Source: Mytilus galloprovincialis
Lineage: Eukaryota > Mollusca > Bivalvia > Mytilida > Mytilidae
Assembly: GCF_965363235.1 (NCBI RefSeq)
Contig: NC_134839.1
Location: 96,801,743 to 96,865,742 of the forward strand
Direction: 5' to 3'
DNA: 64,000 nucleotides
A program made the position numbers and the translations under genes. Each line of letters opens with the position of its first letter. Position 1 is the stretch's first letter. The notes beneath the pieces are model-generated. The model searched no databases and was not told the DNA's origin. It saw only the letters and a list, made by a program, of their open reading frames with translations. Below are positions 47,871 to 60,600 of the stretch, piece after piece.

Positions 47871-48231
47871 TTTAACAAAGAAGCACAAAAAACTTATTGT
47901 CGATAAATAAACTCATCATAGATACAAAGATTAAATTTTGTTTATACGCAAGACGTGTATGTGATGTTTCGTATGCTTTTTTCCACATTGAACAGATAAG
48001 TATACTATCTGATATTGTACTAATTTTCATTTCTGATATTTGAAAGTATACATATATATGCCACAAACAGTACTATCGTTCAATAAATGCCACCATTAAA
48101 CTGGAACAGGTTATCTTAACATAATATGCGTAATCTTGTGTTCACAATTTTTAATAAACTTTGGTGGTTAAAGAATTATTTTTTTAATTATACACGAGAA
48201 ACATATCAGTAAAAACTATTCAACATCGAAT

Positions 48232-48605
48232 TTATAAAGACTGTTTTTGCATAGTTGAACTCAATGGTGGTAAAGGAGGCAAAGTTTTGGCTCTTCCTTT
48301 CGGTAAACTGATATCAAATATGTTTGTTTGCAATCTCTTGTTTGCTTTTTCTAATGATGGACTTTCTGGAATTGAAAGAGCACTTATGGACAATTTCCTT
48401 ATGATAGAAGGTGATACTTTAATCATCGGTGCTTTAGCAGCATTGTTTATAACATCCGGTTCGGAGATTGGTCCAACACACAAATTCCGATGTCGTCGTT
48501 TCAGGAAATACAGTGTCGCTAAAATGGCTAGAATGACAAGTAGAATAAATCCGATAACTGACCCTACAATGATGGGGACCAGATTCAAGCTGCTACTTTC
48601 TTCAT
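48232..48605 (-). CDS. Receptor, last exon: membrane segment and cytoplasmic tail
   Basis: Acceptor attttcag before 48605; TAA at 48232. After SSSLNLVP comes a hydrophobic stretch IIVGSVIGFILLVILAILA, then the stop-transfer KRRHR. The tail of about 90 residues ends with LPPLPPLSSTMQKQSL. This gives an N-out type I topology. The shadow frame on the plus strand (48287-48625) is not a gene. Confidence 0.9.
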
Positions 48606-51600
48606 CTGAAAATAATCATATGTAACGACATTGCATCTCTTGAAGAAAATAAAATTTGCAAATACAAAATATTCAGCTACAAAGACACATTATAGTAAGA
48701 TGATTTTTTGAATTTTCTTCAGAGTACGGTATTTTTTTGTGATTTTTTTTATGATACTTGGTTTTCTTCGTTTAATCTGACTTTATTTTTTTATATTTGT
48801 TTTGTCCATTGGAATATAGAAATTGTTCTTGAGAGTGGCTTAAATTGTACTTAAGCCATTTCCATTATGTTAAAACAAATCTATAATGTAGCATCCTGCC
48901 CTATTCTGTATAAGTCTGTTCATTCAGAAGCCTGTGATGCAGTGGTTGATGTCTGTTATTGTATATCACAGTTGTTTTTCGTTTGCTGCTTTGTATGTAT
49001 AAATCCCACTGTTGGTTTTCTCGTATGCATTGTTTTACATTTTGTCACGTCGAGGCCTTTAATGTCTCTCTATGCGAAATTTTAGTAGGCTGTACAATTA
49101 CGTATGTATGCTAACATTTACGTCTTTTTGTCTCTAGTGGATAGTTTTCTCATTTGCAAATCATATCTCATGTCCTTGCTGTTTTAGTAAAACAAGTTTC
49201 TTAATTCCTTAACAATTTATAATGTTACCTGGGTCTGATGTATCGAACTGTATATATACTGGGTTTACACTTCTAACAGAGTAAGATATATTTCCATACT
49301 CGGTATACATTTCTACACTGTAGGACACACCAGATGATAAACCTGTTATGGTAAATGATGTATCGTTCGGACTGATCTCAAACTCTATGGTAGAATTGTG
49401 TGGTTGTAACAGATGTATGATATATCTGGTCGGTTCGTAACATGTAGGCGGGTGGATCCATTGTAAAGTCACGGCTGTCTTTGTTTTGTTAATGAACGAT
49501 ACTGATGATGGACTTGAATCTGAAACGAAAACAAGGTACGTAAATGAGCAGTATTTTGATTTCAAGAAGAATAGAGTATGCATTTCAAACTTATTCAAAT
49601 ATGTCTTACGACCTGATTTTGAACAACATTTTGGAATTTTGATTTAAGTCCTACTAATGAGTTTTGCAGACTAGATACCCATAGGATGATTTAGGCCATG
49701 TTTGATAATATTTTTGTTAAAGTTAACAGACGACGACGACGACGACAGACGCCAATCGATGAGTAAAGCTCACTTGGCGAAAAGGGCCACTTGATCTAAT
49801 AAGGCCATTATCATATCATCAAAACAGAATTGGTAAAAGAAATTTTTAAAAATATCGTCAAATAAAACTTTAAATCAAGATTTCGTGAATCGCAATTCGA
49901 TAAAAAGACAATTCATTAAGACGACTGTTTTTCGTGCATAAACTTCAAGACCACTGTTTAAAATGGCTGGATCTCTGACAGGCAAATGCTCCATATATGA
50001 GGTTTTTTTTCAGATATATTTCATACTAAAAGTTGCACGAACTATATCATTCAAATCCCATCAAAAATATGACTTTATTTTCAGTGCACTGACTTTTAAG
50101 AAAATCAGAAAAGAATCAAACAATATTATGAAACGGTATACATGTAAAACAATGTTACGAAAAACGAAACGAAATGAATATAAAAATCTAACAAACGACC
50201 GAAAACACATGTATTAATTCAAACTGTTGGGTAAAACACTTTTATAAATTTCATGCGTCCGACGCGCTTTTCTTGAGTTACTTCATTAGTACCGGTTAAA
50301 AGGCAAGGATGTAAATGAAACAAATCCTTTAAAGAGTTTTATAACAAAAAAGAATTTAAAATTATAGTCAAAGCCAATTTATAAGTCATACTGAAAAGGC
50401 TCAGTAAAATTGGATAAAAAAGTCAATCACATAGTACAAAGTTGTAGTATCACAGCATTATCCATTTTGACACTGTAAATTTCTGACTCTATAGGGTTCT
50501 ACTATCTGTAAGACAAACTTGACGCACGGTGTGTGTACATAACAATTTATATGTACACGGACTTTGGTTTATTTGTTGTTTTCCCCCAAAATCCGATAAA
50601 TATATTACAAAAAAACGGCTACAAATGGGTCTAGTGACACCAAATAGGTAAGTAAGTTTGTAAGTGTGAGACTAGAAAATAAAAGCAATTGAAATGAAAA
50701 CCTTACGCATGCTTTCAATATATTGCATATGCCATTCATACTTACATTCGTTAATTCCAACGACATTCTTAACATCAATCTGAAAAACAAAACACGCTAT
50801 GTCAGTGCCTTTATAATATGATCAGAGACATTGTATTATATGTCTCTGATATGATCAAAAAAATCTTTACACTTTGAGTTGTTTTACTTTTAACTAATTT
50901 AATCATAAACGAGTGGTGAAGTATTAACTGCAAAATTAATTGCAATTTATATAGAACTGATTGCCCCTGAAAAATACCACATGTACCAGAGTATATTTAA
51001 TATGTAAGAACTGTTTACATTATACATTACATGAACAGAAAATAATGATAAATTGTAAAGAAATGTCAATATGTGTTTACTTCGAACATAGACGTCGTAT
51101 TCAGACCAGCTGTGTTAGAGGATGACACAACCAGAACATATTTGCTGTTATCTAATAGCTCGGATGACACTGCAAGGAGACAGTTGTCCACATCAAATTG
51201 TATTTTGCGCAAAAAACAAAGTCCCATTGGCACACAGTAACAATCTGGGTCTTGATTACAATACGTTTTATTCTGTAAAAAACAAATACATGAATTATAA
51301 ACAATGTGAATAATTACAAATTCAAATAATTGAATCTTTAATGCACCATGTGGTATACTTTTCCAAAAGAGGCAATTGAATACAATGAAATGAACAAATC
51401 ATAAAACAGTGGGCATACACTGTATAATTGTAAGTCTCTTCTACGTATTCAATAAACAAATGAAAATCATAGCAATCATAGCATCCGGATTCTTCGTATG
51501 GACATTCTAATTATATCTGGTTGTTATCATTGAATGAAGAAAATGTCGCCTTTAATTTCTGTTATTTCTAAAATATAAAAATTGCTCAATTTGATACTTT

Positions 51601-54600
51601 TACCATATATACTATCTCTAAATATTTGTTCAAGTTGTTGTAAATATTTACCGTAATTTCCATTATTTTTTCGGTTTCGTATTTAATATCATCAGAGTTT
51701 TCAAGTTTCAGTTGAATAGAGACGTTTGTACAGCCACTGTGTAAATCTTGAGTGATAACTGTAAATCTGTAATAAATTAACGACATTATGCATTCTTGAT
51801 TATATGAAATAATCTTAAATTATTTATGGTAACATAATTATCATTGATAAGATTACAAATAAGACTTGTCTGCCTTTTTTTTTCTGAATTTGACGCATTC
51901 GTTGTTTTGTATTTTTCTTTTCTCTGGCGATTGCAAATACTTATAATTTAATTTTGGATGTAACACGTCTTCTGATTAGCTGAAAGTGTTTTGTTTATCA
52001 GCTCATGGATATAATTTTGTCACGTGACCATGACATCATGAACGTTCTATCATGACATACTCTGGCTTAAAATGAAATTTAGAATTAAATTATAAGGAAT
52101 GACTATAATACTTTTCTGTCTATTCGAAATAACCTAAAAAATTGTAGTGCACACTTGAAATTACCCGCTACGCGGGTTATTCAGTGGGCACCACATTCTT
52201 AATGTGATTTCTTCATAGACAGAAAAAATATAACATTCATTCCTTAAATAAAGCCTCTAATAATTACTGCCTATTTCAGTTATGTTCTATAATGTTGCTT
52301 CGTGGCTTCTTTGCTGACCAAACATTTTGGTTTCCCGAGCTAGCTTCAAGTAGGAAAAAAAAAAAAAATTTAATCCGGGTTTTAAATATGTTGTTCATCG
52401 TTTTTGGTTGTTGCAACGTGTAGATGTTTCATTGTCGGTTTTACATTTCAGATATATGGTCAATATATTTAGGACTTTTCCTGATGAAGTTTGGTGCTGG
52501 TGCCGTCTGTGGAACTGAACAATATTTTATGATTCCTTCTACGCTTTTTGTGTATAACAGTTGTTATTGTGTGATAAATAGAGCTAATTTAAAATGAAAA
52601 TGACCATTAAAGAAGTTTGGAATGCCTTTAGCGGTTTTCTTAATTTAGCTTCATAATTATCGTTCTAACACATGTATTTTAATGCCAATACTGTATACAT
52701 ATCTGAGTGAGTGAGAAGCTAAATTACCAATGGTGACCTTTCAGTTAAACAATGTTAAAGGGGTAGGGAAAAGTTGAAATTAAATCATTTCTAAATTGTG
52801 CAACGGAGAATATTTTATTATAAATATCTTGTTTGAACCAAAACACTAATAATTTATCGTAAAATACTTAACGCGAAGAACACCATTTTCCCAGTTATTA
52901 ACACACTTTAATTTAAAAAAAAATTAAAACATTGCTTCGGCCATACTTCTCTTTACTTGCCTATTGACCAATGAGATACATTTGTTCTATTCATTTGCTC
53001 TGAAGTCTGTAGTTTTGAAAATATATAAAGGAAAATCAAACAAAAAAAAATAGTGTAAAATAAATGCTATGGATATAATCTACGAAATTTATGTGTATAT
53101 TGAAATAACAGTGAAATAACATAGATATAGATACAAGAAGGTGTGGTATGAGTGCCAATGAGACAACTATCATTACCTGCTTGTAAATTTATAGAGCTAT
53201 TTTTTAAACAAAAAGACATTTAGTGAAAATACAGTAAACATACCTGCTTGTAAATTTATATTGTCCGTCTGCATTATAGTCAGTACCAGTTAGATGATTA
53301 ACTGGACCACTCCTATCAAAGTAAACTATAGTTGTATCATAGTTACTATTGTTCATAATGTCAAAAGCTCTAATCCAAATCTGACGTAAGTCCCCGTCGC
53401 CAATGGTACGTTCTGATATTTGTAACGTATAGTTTTCAGCAAAAGGTACCACAGTAACCCATCCATTAGTTGGAAGATATGATTTCTTTTCAGTAACCTT
53501 TTCGTGTGCGATTTCAAATCTGACAATTCCATGAACGTTTGCTATAGAGCTTATAGTTCTGTCTCCATCTTTATCGTCATATTGTGGTAGTATGCGCTTA
53601 TAATTATTTCGCTTTATATTGTCACTTAGTCGGGGTTGATAGTCCAAAACTTTTGACAAAATATGTTGTTGCTCATGAAATGAATTGGAAAACAGACCCT
53701 GCCACTGTACTACTACAGGAGACGAAGCGTCAGAATTATAACTTATTTGCCATGTAAAATTTGTCGAGGATGAAGCTGACGATACATATAAACGACCTGT
53801 AGAATTTAATTTTTCCACATTAGAAGTTTTATCATAGACAACAATTCTTCTCACATATTCAGAATTATTTGCCTTATCGTTTATTTCTAAGATGCACGAA
53901 TAAACTCCAGCTTCTGTTGGTTCGTATTCCGGAAAAACAATATTAATCTCCTCGTTTATTATTGACGAAAATAACGGTATAGGATTCGAGTGATTAGTTA
54001 TGAGAGGTTCACGTAGTCCACCTTCCGATTGTACATACTCCATTTTCCATACTTCGAAAGTATACCTATAAACTCCGGAAAGTGTATCCATCCAATCAGA
54101 CCAAGATGGACGAAATTTTGTCTGTCAATGAAATAAAAAAGAAGTATGTTAAGATAACCTTAAAATTAAATTAAAAAATTACTTTAGTAACAATTTGGAT
54201 AGGAGAAAGTCCTCATCATGCAAAGAAGAAGTAAAAGCCATACACATAACAGAAAAGGATTATTATAGTGTATTCAGATTTTATACGTTAAGATAGAAAT
54301 ACAAAATTACAATGAAAAAATAAAACAACAATTGAACAAAACTGTCTTTATTGAAATGTCATGCCATACATATATATCTCATGTAAGGATCAAGCATATT
54401 TAATTATCAAACATGTAATACTAGTTCATCAATGCATAAGAATAAGCAAATCATGTGTATACCGTTGTAACATCCTTGATAAGCTCCATTGATGTCCCAA
54501 CACAAAGGGGGTTTTGTGTGCAATGGAAAGGTACATCAAAATCAAATTTATACTCCAGATTCTGTGTGACATAAGAACCGATATAAAATTCAGTTCCTGC

Positions 54601-57600
54601 ATCTGTCCCATCACCTATGTTGATCAGTTGCCTATTTCCACCTGATTTGACATTGAATGTTATAAGAAATCTAAAAAATAAAACCTAAAAATTATTCAAC
54701 ATGAAATATTGATTTTTAAGTTTCAAACCATCTTAATAAAACACAACTTGGTTTAAATAACCTAACTAAAGATCCATGTTATCCAGGATTATTAGTTTAC
54801 ATCCTGGATCTCGCTTTCTGTCGAAAGTTATATTTTGGCATTGCCTACAGGCTCTTGCCTTTTTTACAACTGCTTATGGCGTTTTTATACAAAATCAGTT
54901 GAACTTTTTCTGATTGACATTTTTAAAAAACACAGAAAAGATACAAGTAGAAAGGGATTTAAACTTGGTTTGAGTACTGTTAGTACACTTACAATACTGG
55001 CACTTTGTGTGTCTCGGTTTTAAATTGTTCTTGTGTTAATTTACAGTTTGTTTGAAAACTGTGTTGTTATACAATTGACACAAAAAGGATGTTTGGGCGA
55101 TCCCAAAATGTTAATTTTGACTACATTAATGTTCCTGTTGTAATGTCAATGTAGTTGGTTGCTGTTTACAGTATTAGTTTTTCATTTATTGTTGTAGCAT
55201 GAAGCAGGCTACTTGTTCTCTTTTGTTTTTGTTTCACATTTGGTCATACTAGTGCTGTTATTGTTTACTACATGTTACTTGTATGAATTAGTCTGTTGTC
55301 TTCCGTGGGAATCAAGTAAATAATGTGATAATAATAATACCTTAAACAATAGTAATACCAATGCCAATTGTTCAGCTAATCAAAAATAAAATCAGACAAA
55401 CCCAAAACAGAGGTTTACTTGTTAAACGCGGAATACAGTTATTGAAAATTAAGCTGAAAGGGTTTTTTCTAAACATATTATATAGAACAATATAAAGAAG
55501 CTTACGATTCTCCAGAGCTCAGATCAAATTGTTTCTCTAATTGAATAACACAATGCAATTTATCGACAGGGTTTAAATCGCTGATGTTACTGCATGGCAC
55601 AACTGTAACATTGTCTCCTGCAATTCAAAACAATTAAATCTTATGTTAATTTTTTTAATCATATATATTCAATTATGATAGGTCTAATTGTCCATATTTT
55701 CTGTACTTCCTATTATCCTTGTTGTGCACAATAGAAAAAAAATCAAAATATATATGTCTGTTCAACCATATTAGAAATTTTCAGACATGATAAAAATAAT
55801 GAGCAGTGCACCTTTACAGCTTTGTTATAACGCTTTGTAAGGGTACTGCAAGACCGAAACCAATTTTAGGATGAAAATGATGCATTAAACCTGGTGTTAT
55901 TGCTAGCTAAACCCAACAGAAGTTTGACATAAAAAGGCTACTTAACATCATATTTTCACTACATGATTTTGATGTTCCTTGCCTCCTGAAATTCATGCGA
56001 AACAAAAATGTAACGTAGCGCAACAAGAGTGAAAACATTATTCTTGAACACGTAGACCATATATATCTAAACGGTCATGGGCACAGCTCGAACACAGCAA
56101 AATGGAAATATTTGTTAAATACGAGAAAATATCAAAATGGTTTAATTGGTTTGAATCTGAACCATAGTGGAATTTATAAAGTAAACAAGTCAGAACCCTA
56201 CCTTTGCTTAACGATTTATGCATAATTTGTACATTTCCTTGAACTATTCCAAACCGAGCTGATTTCATGTAATTTGGGTAACTTGGTTGAGGTCCAATTG
56301 TCGAGTTGGTATGGATTTCAGCATCTATGTAGAGTTCAAGGATATCGAATTCGTCTAGATTAGACCATGTCGAGTTGTGTGTTGCATTAATTAAAACGGA
56401 TGATATATCATGCCCTGTAGTTGTATCTATGCTAGTCAAAGTTGATTTAATTCTTAGTAATTCAGGTCTATACACTTCGTCAACTGAAATGGAAGCGCAT
56501 ACGTCATTAGGTCGCACTATTTAAGTACGTTCTAAGGAAATAAATTGTATTAAATACAACATGCATGTATCATTTTATTTATATGATTAGGGTTTAAACT
56601 CGCATGTGAATAAAGTAGTAACTGCGAGTTTTATTGATATACGTATACCCTTTTGCAAGTTTTATCTCCAAATTAAAAATAGTCAATTAATAAATGTATG
56701 ATATGTCTTGTGGTTTAAATATATTGTGTCCAGTGTCTGTCTAATGTTTATGAAATTAAATATGATTAACCGATAAAGACATTAGTGCGCCAGCGCTTCG
56801 AGTTTGCAACAGGTAATTTACTTTAGCACATGCTTGGTGTAGTTCATATGTGTTTCTAGTTTCTAGTTTTTTATAAACATTAGACCTTTGGTTTTCCTTT
56901 TTGAATTGGTTTACACTAGTAATGTTTGGGCCCTTTATAGCTTGCTGTTCGATGTCCGCGTCTTCTTATTTATGTAAATTAAGTCATCTAAAAGTGTCTA
57001 GAATATGAAATAGTTTTTGTTCAAAATATTATGCATTAATTAACGTCGTTTGCTAATTAATTGACGTTATTTTCTATTGTCAACATCTTGTAAGTGATAC
57101 GTGTATCTTTTCAGTGATTTGTGTGTTCAAAAGAGCTAATTTATAATTTTACTTACTATTTAAACATGTATCGCCACCAAATCTACTGGAACACAGGCAA
57201 CCATCATTATCAATTTGACAATTACCGGGGTAGCATGGCTGTAAGTGGGAGCAGAATTGGTCTGCAACAGAGAAATTTGAGTTCAATGTCAATATTAAAT
57301 TACAAACTATAAAAGATAATATTGTATGTCAATAATCAATTTATTATTTGAAAGGGAGAAAAGCATATGATTTGAATACCATAGAGAGATTAATGTAGGT
57401 CAAGATACAAGACTAACAGATAGAAAGTCATACGAACATTTTGTTTGCATACAACCCATCAAATGAAGCAAATTAAAAGGAAAAACACTACAAAAAAAAT
57501 GTCGAAGGGAAAAAACCAATACAATTGTTCAGTGACAATGGAAGGCAAAATTTGACTATGTATAAAACATAGTACTTTTCGAAACTCGAAAGAGAGAGAG

Positions 57601-60600
57601 GTAGAGATATATCGATTATACTGAAAAAATATTTATATATATATATATATAAAAAGAGAAAATGTAAATCGACTAGTAATAAAGTTTTCGAACTTTACAC
57701 CAAAAGTGATGAATCTGAGAGTCCAACTTATTCCAATTTTTATGCAAAACATTTAGACGAATCTGTGTATGATTAAATATCTCAGTTGAATCGGTATTTC
57801 ATAGTTTATTTTTCGAAATAAGATTTTATTGATTAGGGGAAAGTGAACATGAAGATAAAGTTGAAGCAATCTCTTCAATATATTCATGAAAAGTGTTGGT
57901 TGATAGTTACAGAATGTAATGACACAAACGATAATACCAAGTCAGGAATATGACAGTTGTTATTCATTTGTTTGATGTGTTTGCGATTTTGATTTTGCCA
58001 TTTGATTTTTGACTTTCCGTTTTGAATTTTCCTTGGAGTTCAGCATTTTTGTGATTTGCCTTTTTACAAATATGTACCACTGTTTCAGATAAACATTACG
58101 TAGCCTTTCCTCATTTATAATTAACTGTAAAGATTTCAAAAGGAAATCAAAAACAGCTGACAAAAAAAGTACAGAGAAGAGAATATATGGGTATTTGAGA
58201 ATATCTTACTGGTTGTTACAGTCACAGAACGTGGCTGTAGACTCGTTGTTTGATGTGTTCCATTTCCATACTGTGTATATATATCAACATTATATTTTGT
58301 GCCAGGGGAAAGACCATCAAATGTGTAAAGAGTGGAATTTGCATCAACGTTGAATGTCTGTGAAGAATTGTCTGGTCGGGAAAAAATAATAACGAATACG
58401 TGTCTTATGTAACATGTTGGGTTATTTATCCACATAATTGTAATCTGGCTATTCGTTTTATTAACAACGGATATTGCAGAAGGACTTGCATCTGTAAGAA
58501 AATAATGGGTACATATATAAATATTTACATTATTCAAAATAATTTAAAATGATTCTCTACCAAAATCATAGATGGCTTATACATAATATAGCAAAAGTAC
58601 TGGCGATACGTCGTGTTTAATGTTTTTCAGTTTATGTTTTTCAATTTTGGAGTTGCTGTGGCTCAATTTTAGATTCATGTGCCACGAATGAGTTTGGCGT
58701 ACCATAGCATAAACCTGTTACTAGTATTATATATATTTTTACAAGGCTATGTATCGTAATGTCTTTAAAAAAGAGGCCGAAGATAAGAAGAGGACATTTA
58801 ATATTCATATTTTGAAAAGAAACTGACTACTCCATTGTACTAAAATGTAACATGACGACGAGAAGTATACACATAACTACATAGGGATGAAAGATTGTCC
58901 AACACGATCCCCACCTATTGCAAAGGTGATATACCTACATATTGTGTATAACACAGTACATACATATGCATTCATGTATTTAAATTTAAGTTTGAAAACA
59001 GATATTTTGACCAGTCAATTTACAAGATAAGTAAAAATGTTAAACAGTTAGTAGTACTTCCATACAATATTAAGTAACAGCTATATATATATATATACTT
59101 CAAGCTATTTGAGCTTGTAATCTAAAAGTAATAGGATTACCAGTGAGACAACTATCTGCCAAAATTAAAATAAAGTTAATGTAAACAATTATAGGCAACT
59201 GTATGGCCTGCAACAATGAGAAAAACACATACCGTATAGTCGGTTATAAAAGGCCCGACATAAAAATTATGAAACAATTTAATTTAGAAAACTGATAGCC
59301 TAATTAAAAACAAACGAATTAACGAGAAAAAAAAATCAGACAGACATGAATCAACGACAACCACTGACCACTGAACTACAGGCACCTGACTTTGGACAAG
59401 GACATAAAGAATGTTTACCAAATGAACATCATAAGAAATTGATGGTAAGCGGTTTTATGATTTATCAACAACTTTATATAATTTTGTTTCCAGCGATGGC
59501 AATTTGGAATATAAAAACCGCGAGAACATTACAGAATAAGTATTTGTCTATTCATATGTCTTTATCGCATATTTCCAATCAACGCAAAGTCTTCCCTATG
59601 AATAGATTTCATAAGCAGATATTTAATGCAGATGCAATTGAACTATTTTGTTGAGTGTGTATATCAACCGTCCAGATAACTTGATCATATTTACCTCGAT
59701 GAAATGAATTATCAAAACCTTTATAGAGTTTCAAGGTATAACATTTACAATTATATAGATTCGATTCGTTTCGTGTTGTGTAACAGGTTTGAGACATTAT
59801 TATGTCGTCGTTATAGGTAAAATAGCGATAAACAGATTATCATTGATCATCTCAACTCGATTGCCTTTCTCGCTTTCGCCGTCCCGGCTCAAGCGAGAAA
59901 ATCAATCTCGTTGAGATGATCAACGATAATCTATAAGTATATCGAAACTGTTTTTGAGTATATTTTGTGTGATAGTTACCATCAGTATTTGAAACGTTAA
60001 TATTCAATGAACAACAATATTTATGAGTGACTGAGTAATCAAATTAAAAATAAAAACTAAGTGATTCAACTATACTTACATTCATCTATTCCCTTAAACA
60101 ATTCCACTGCGCCTGCCTAGAAAAAACAAAAGAAATACACAATTAATAGAATTTAAATCACCTGAACTTAATGGGATCGTTGTAGCGTTTTCGCGTTGTA
60201 TGCCGAGATCTTAGATTCGATCCCCGGTAGTGTCAAACCGAAAAGTGTTTGCTGTTTCTTCGATTAGAACCTGACATTTAAGAGTAAGGACACAGGCGTT
60301 TCTGCCGGAATGTGTCTGAATAGGGCAACACGACTTCCTTGTTGATTTATGTAAACTAGTACATTGAAACTCTGACTCAGTGTGTCTGTATAGTTTAAAT
60401 CAAAGTTCATATCCATCTAATTACAATACATGTATGTTTCTAGCGAATCCGGTATTTTTATTGGATAACAACGCTTTCGCTTCATACTAAAATCAATGTG
60501 CTTTGGTCATCATCGTCATCGTTTGTCATAATTTCATTTTTTTCATGTGAAGTATTTTTGGAAGTCCCAAAAAACGATTATTGTAATATTTTGTAAATCT

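Noticed and set aside
48287-48625. 112-codon plus-strand frame
   Set aside because: Shadow of the receptor's last exon, which has a membrane segment, a matching acceptor and phase.
54429-54614. 61-codon minus frame
   Set aside because: Wrong frame of a real receptor exon (54463-54670).
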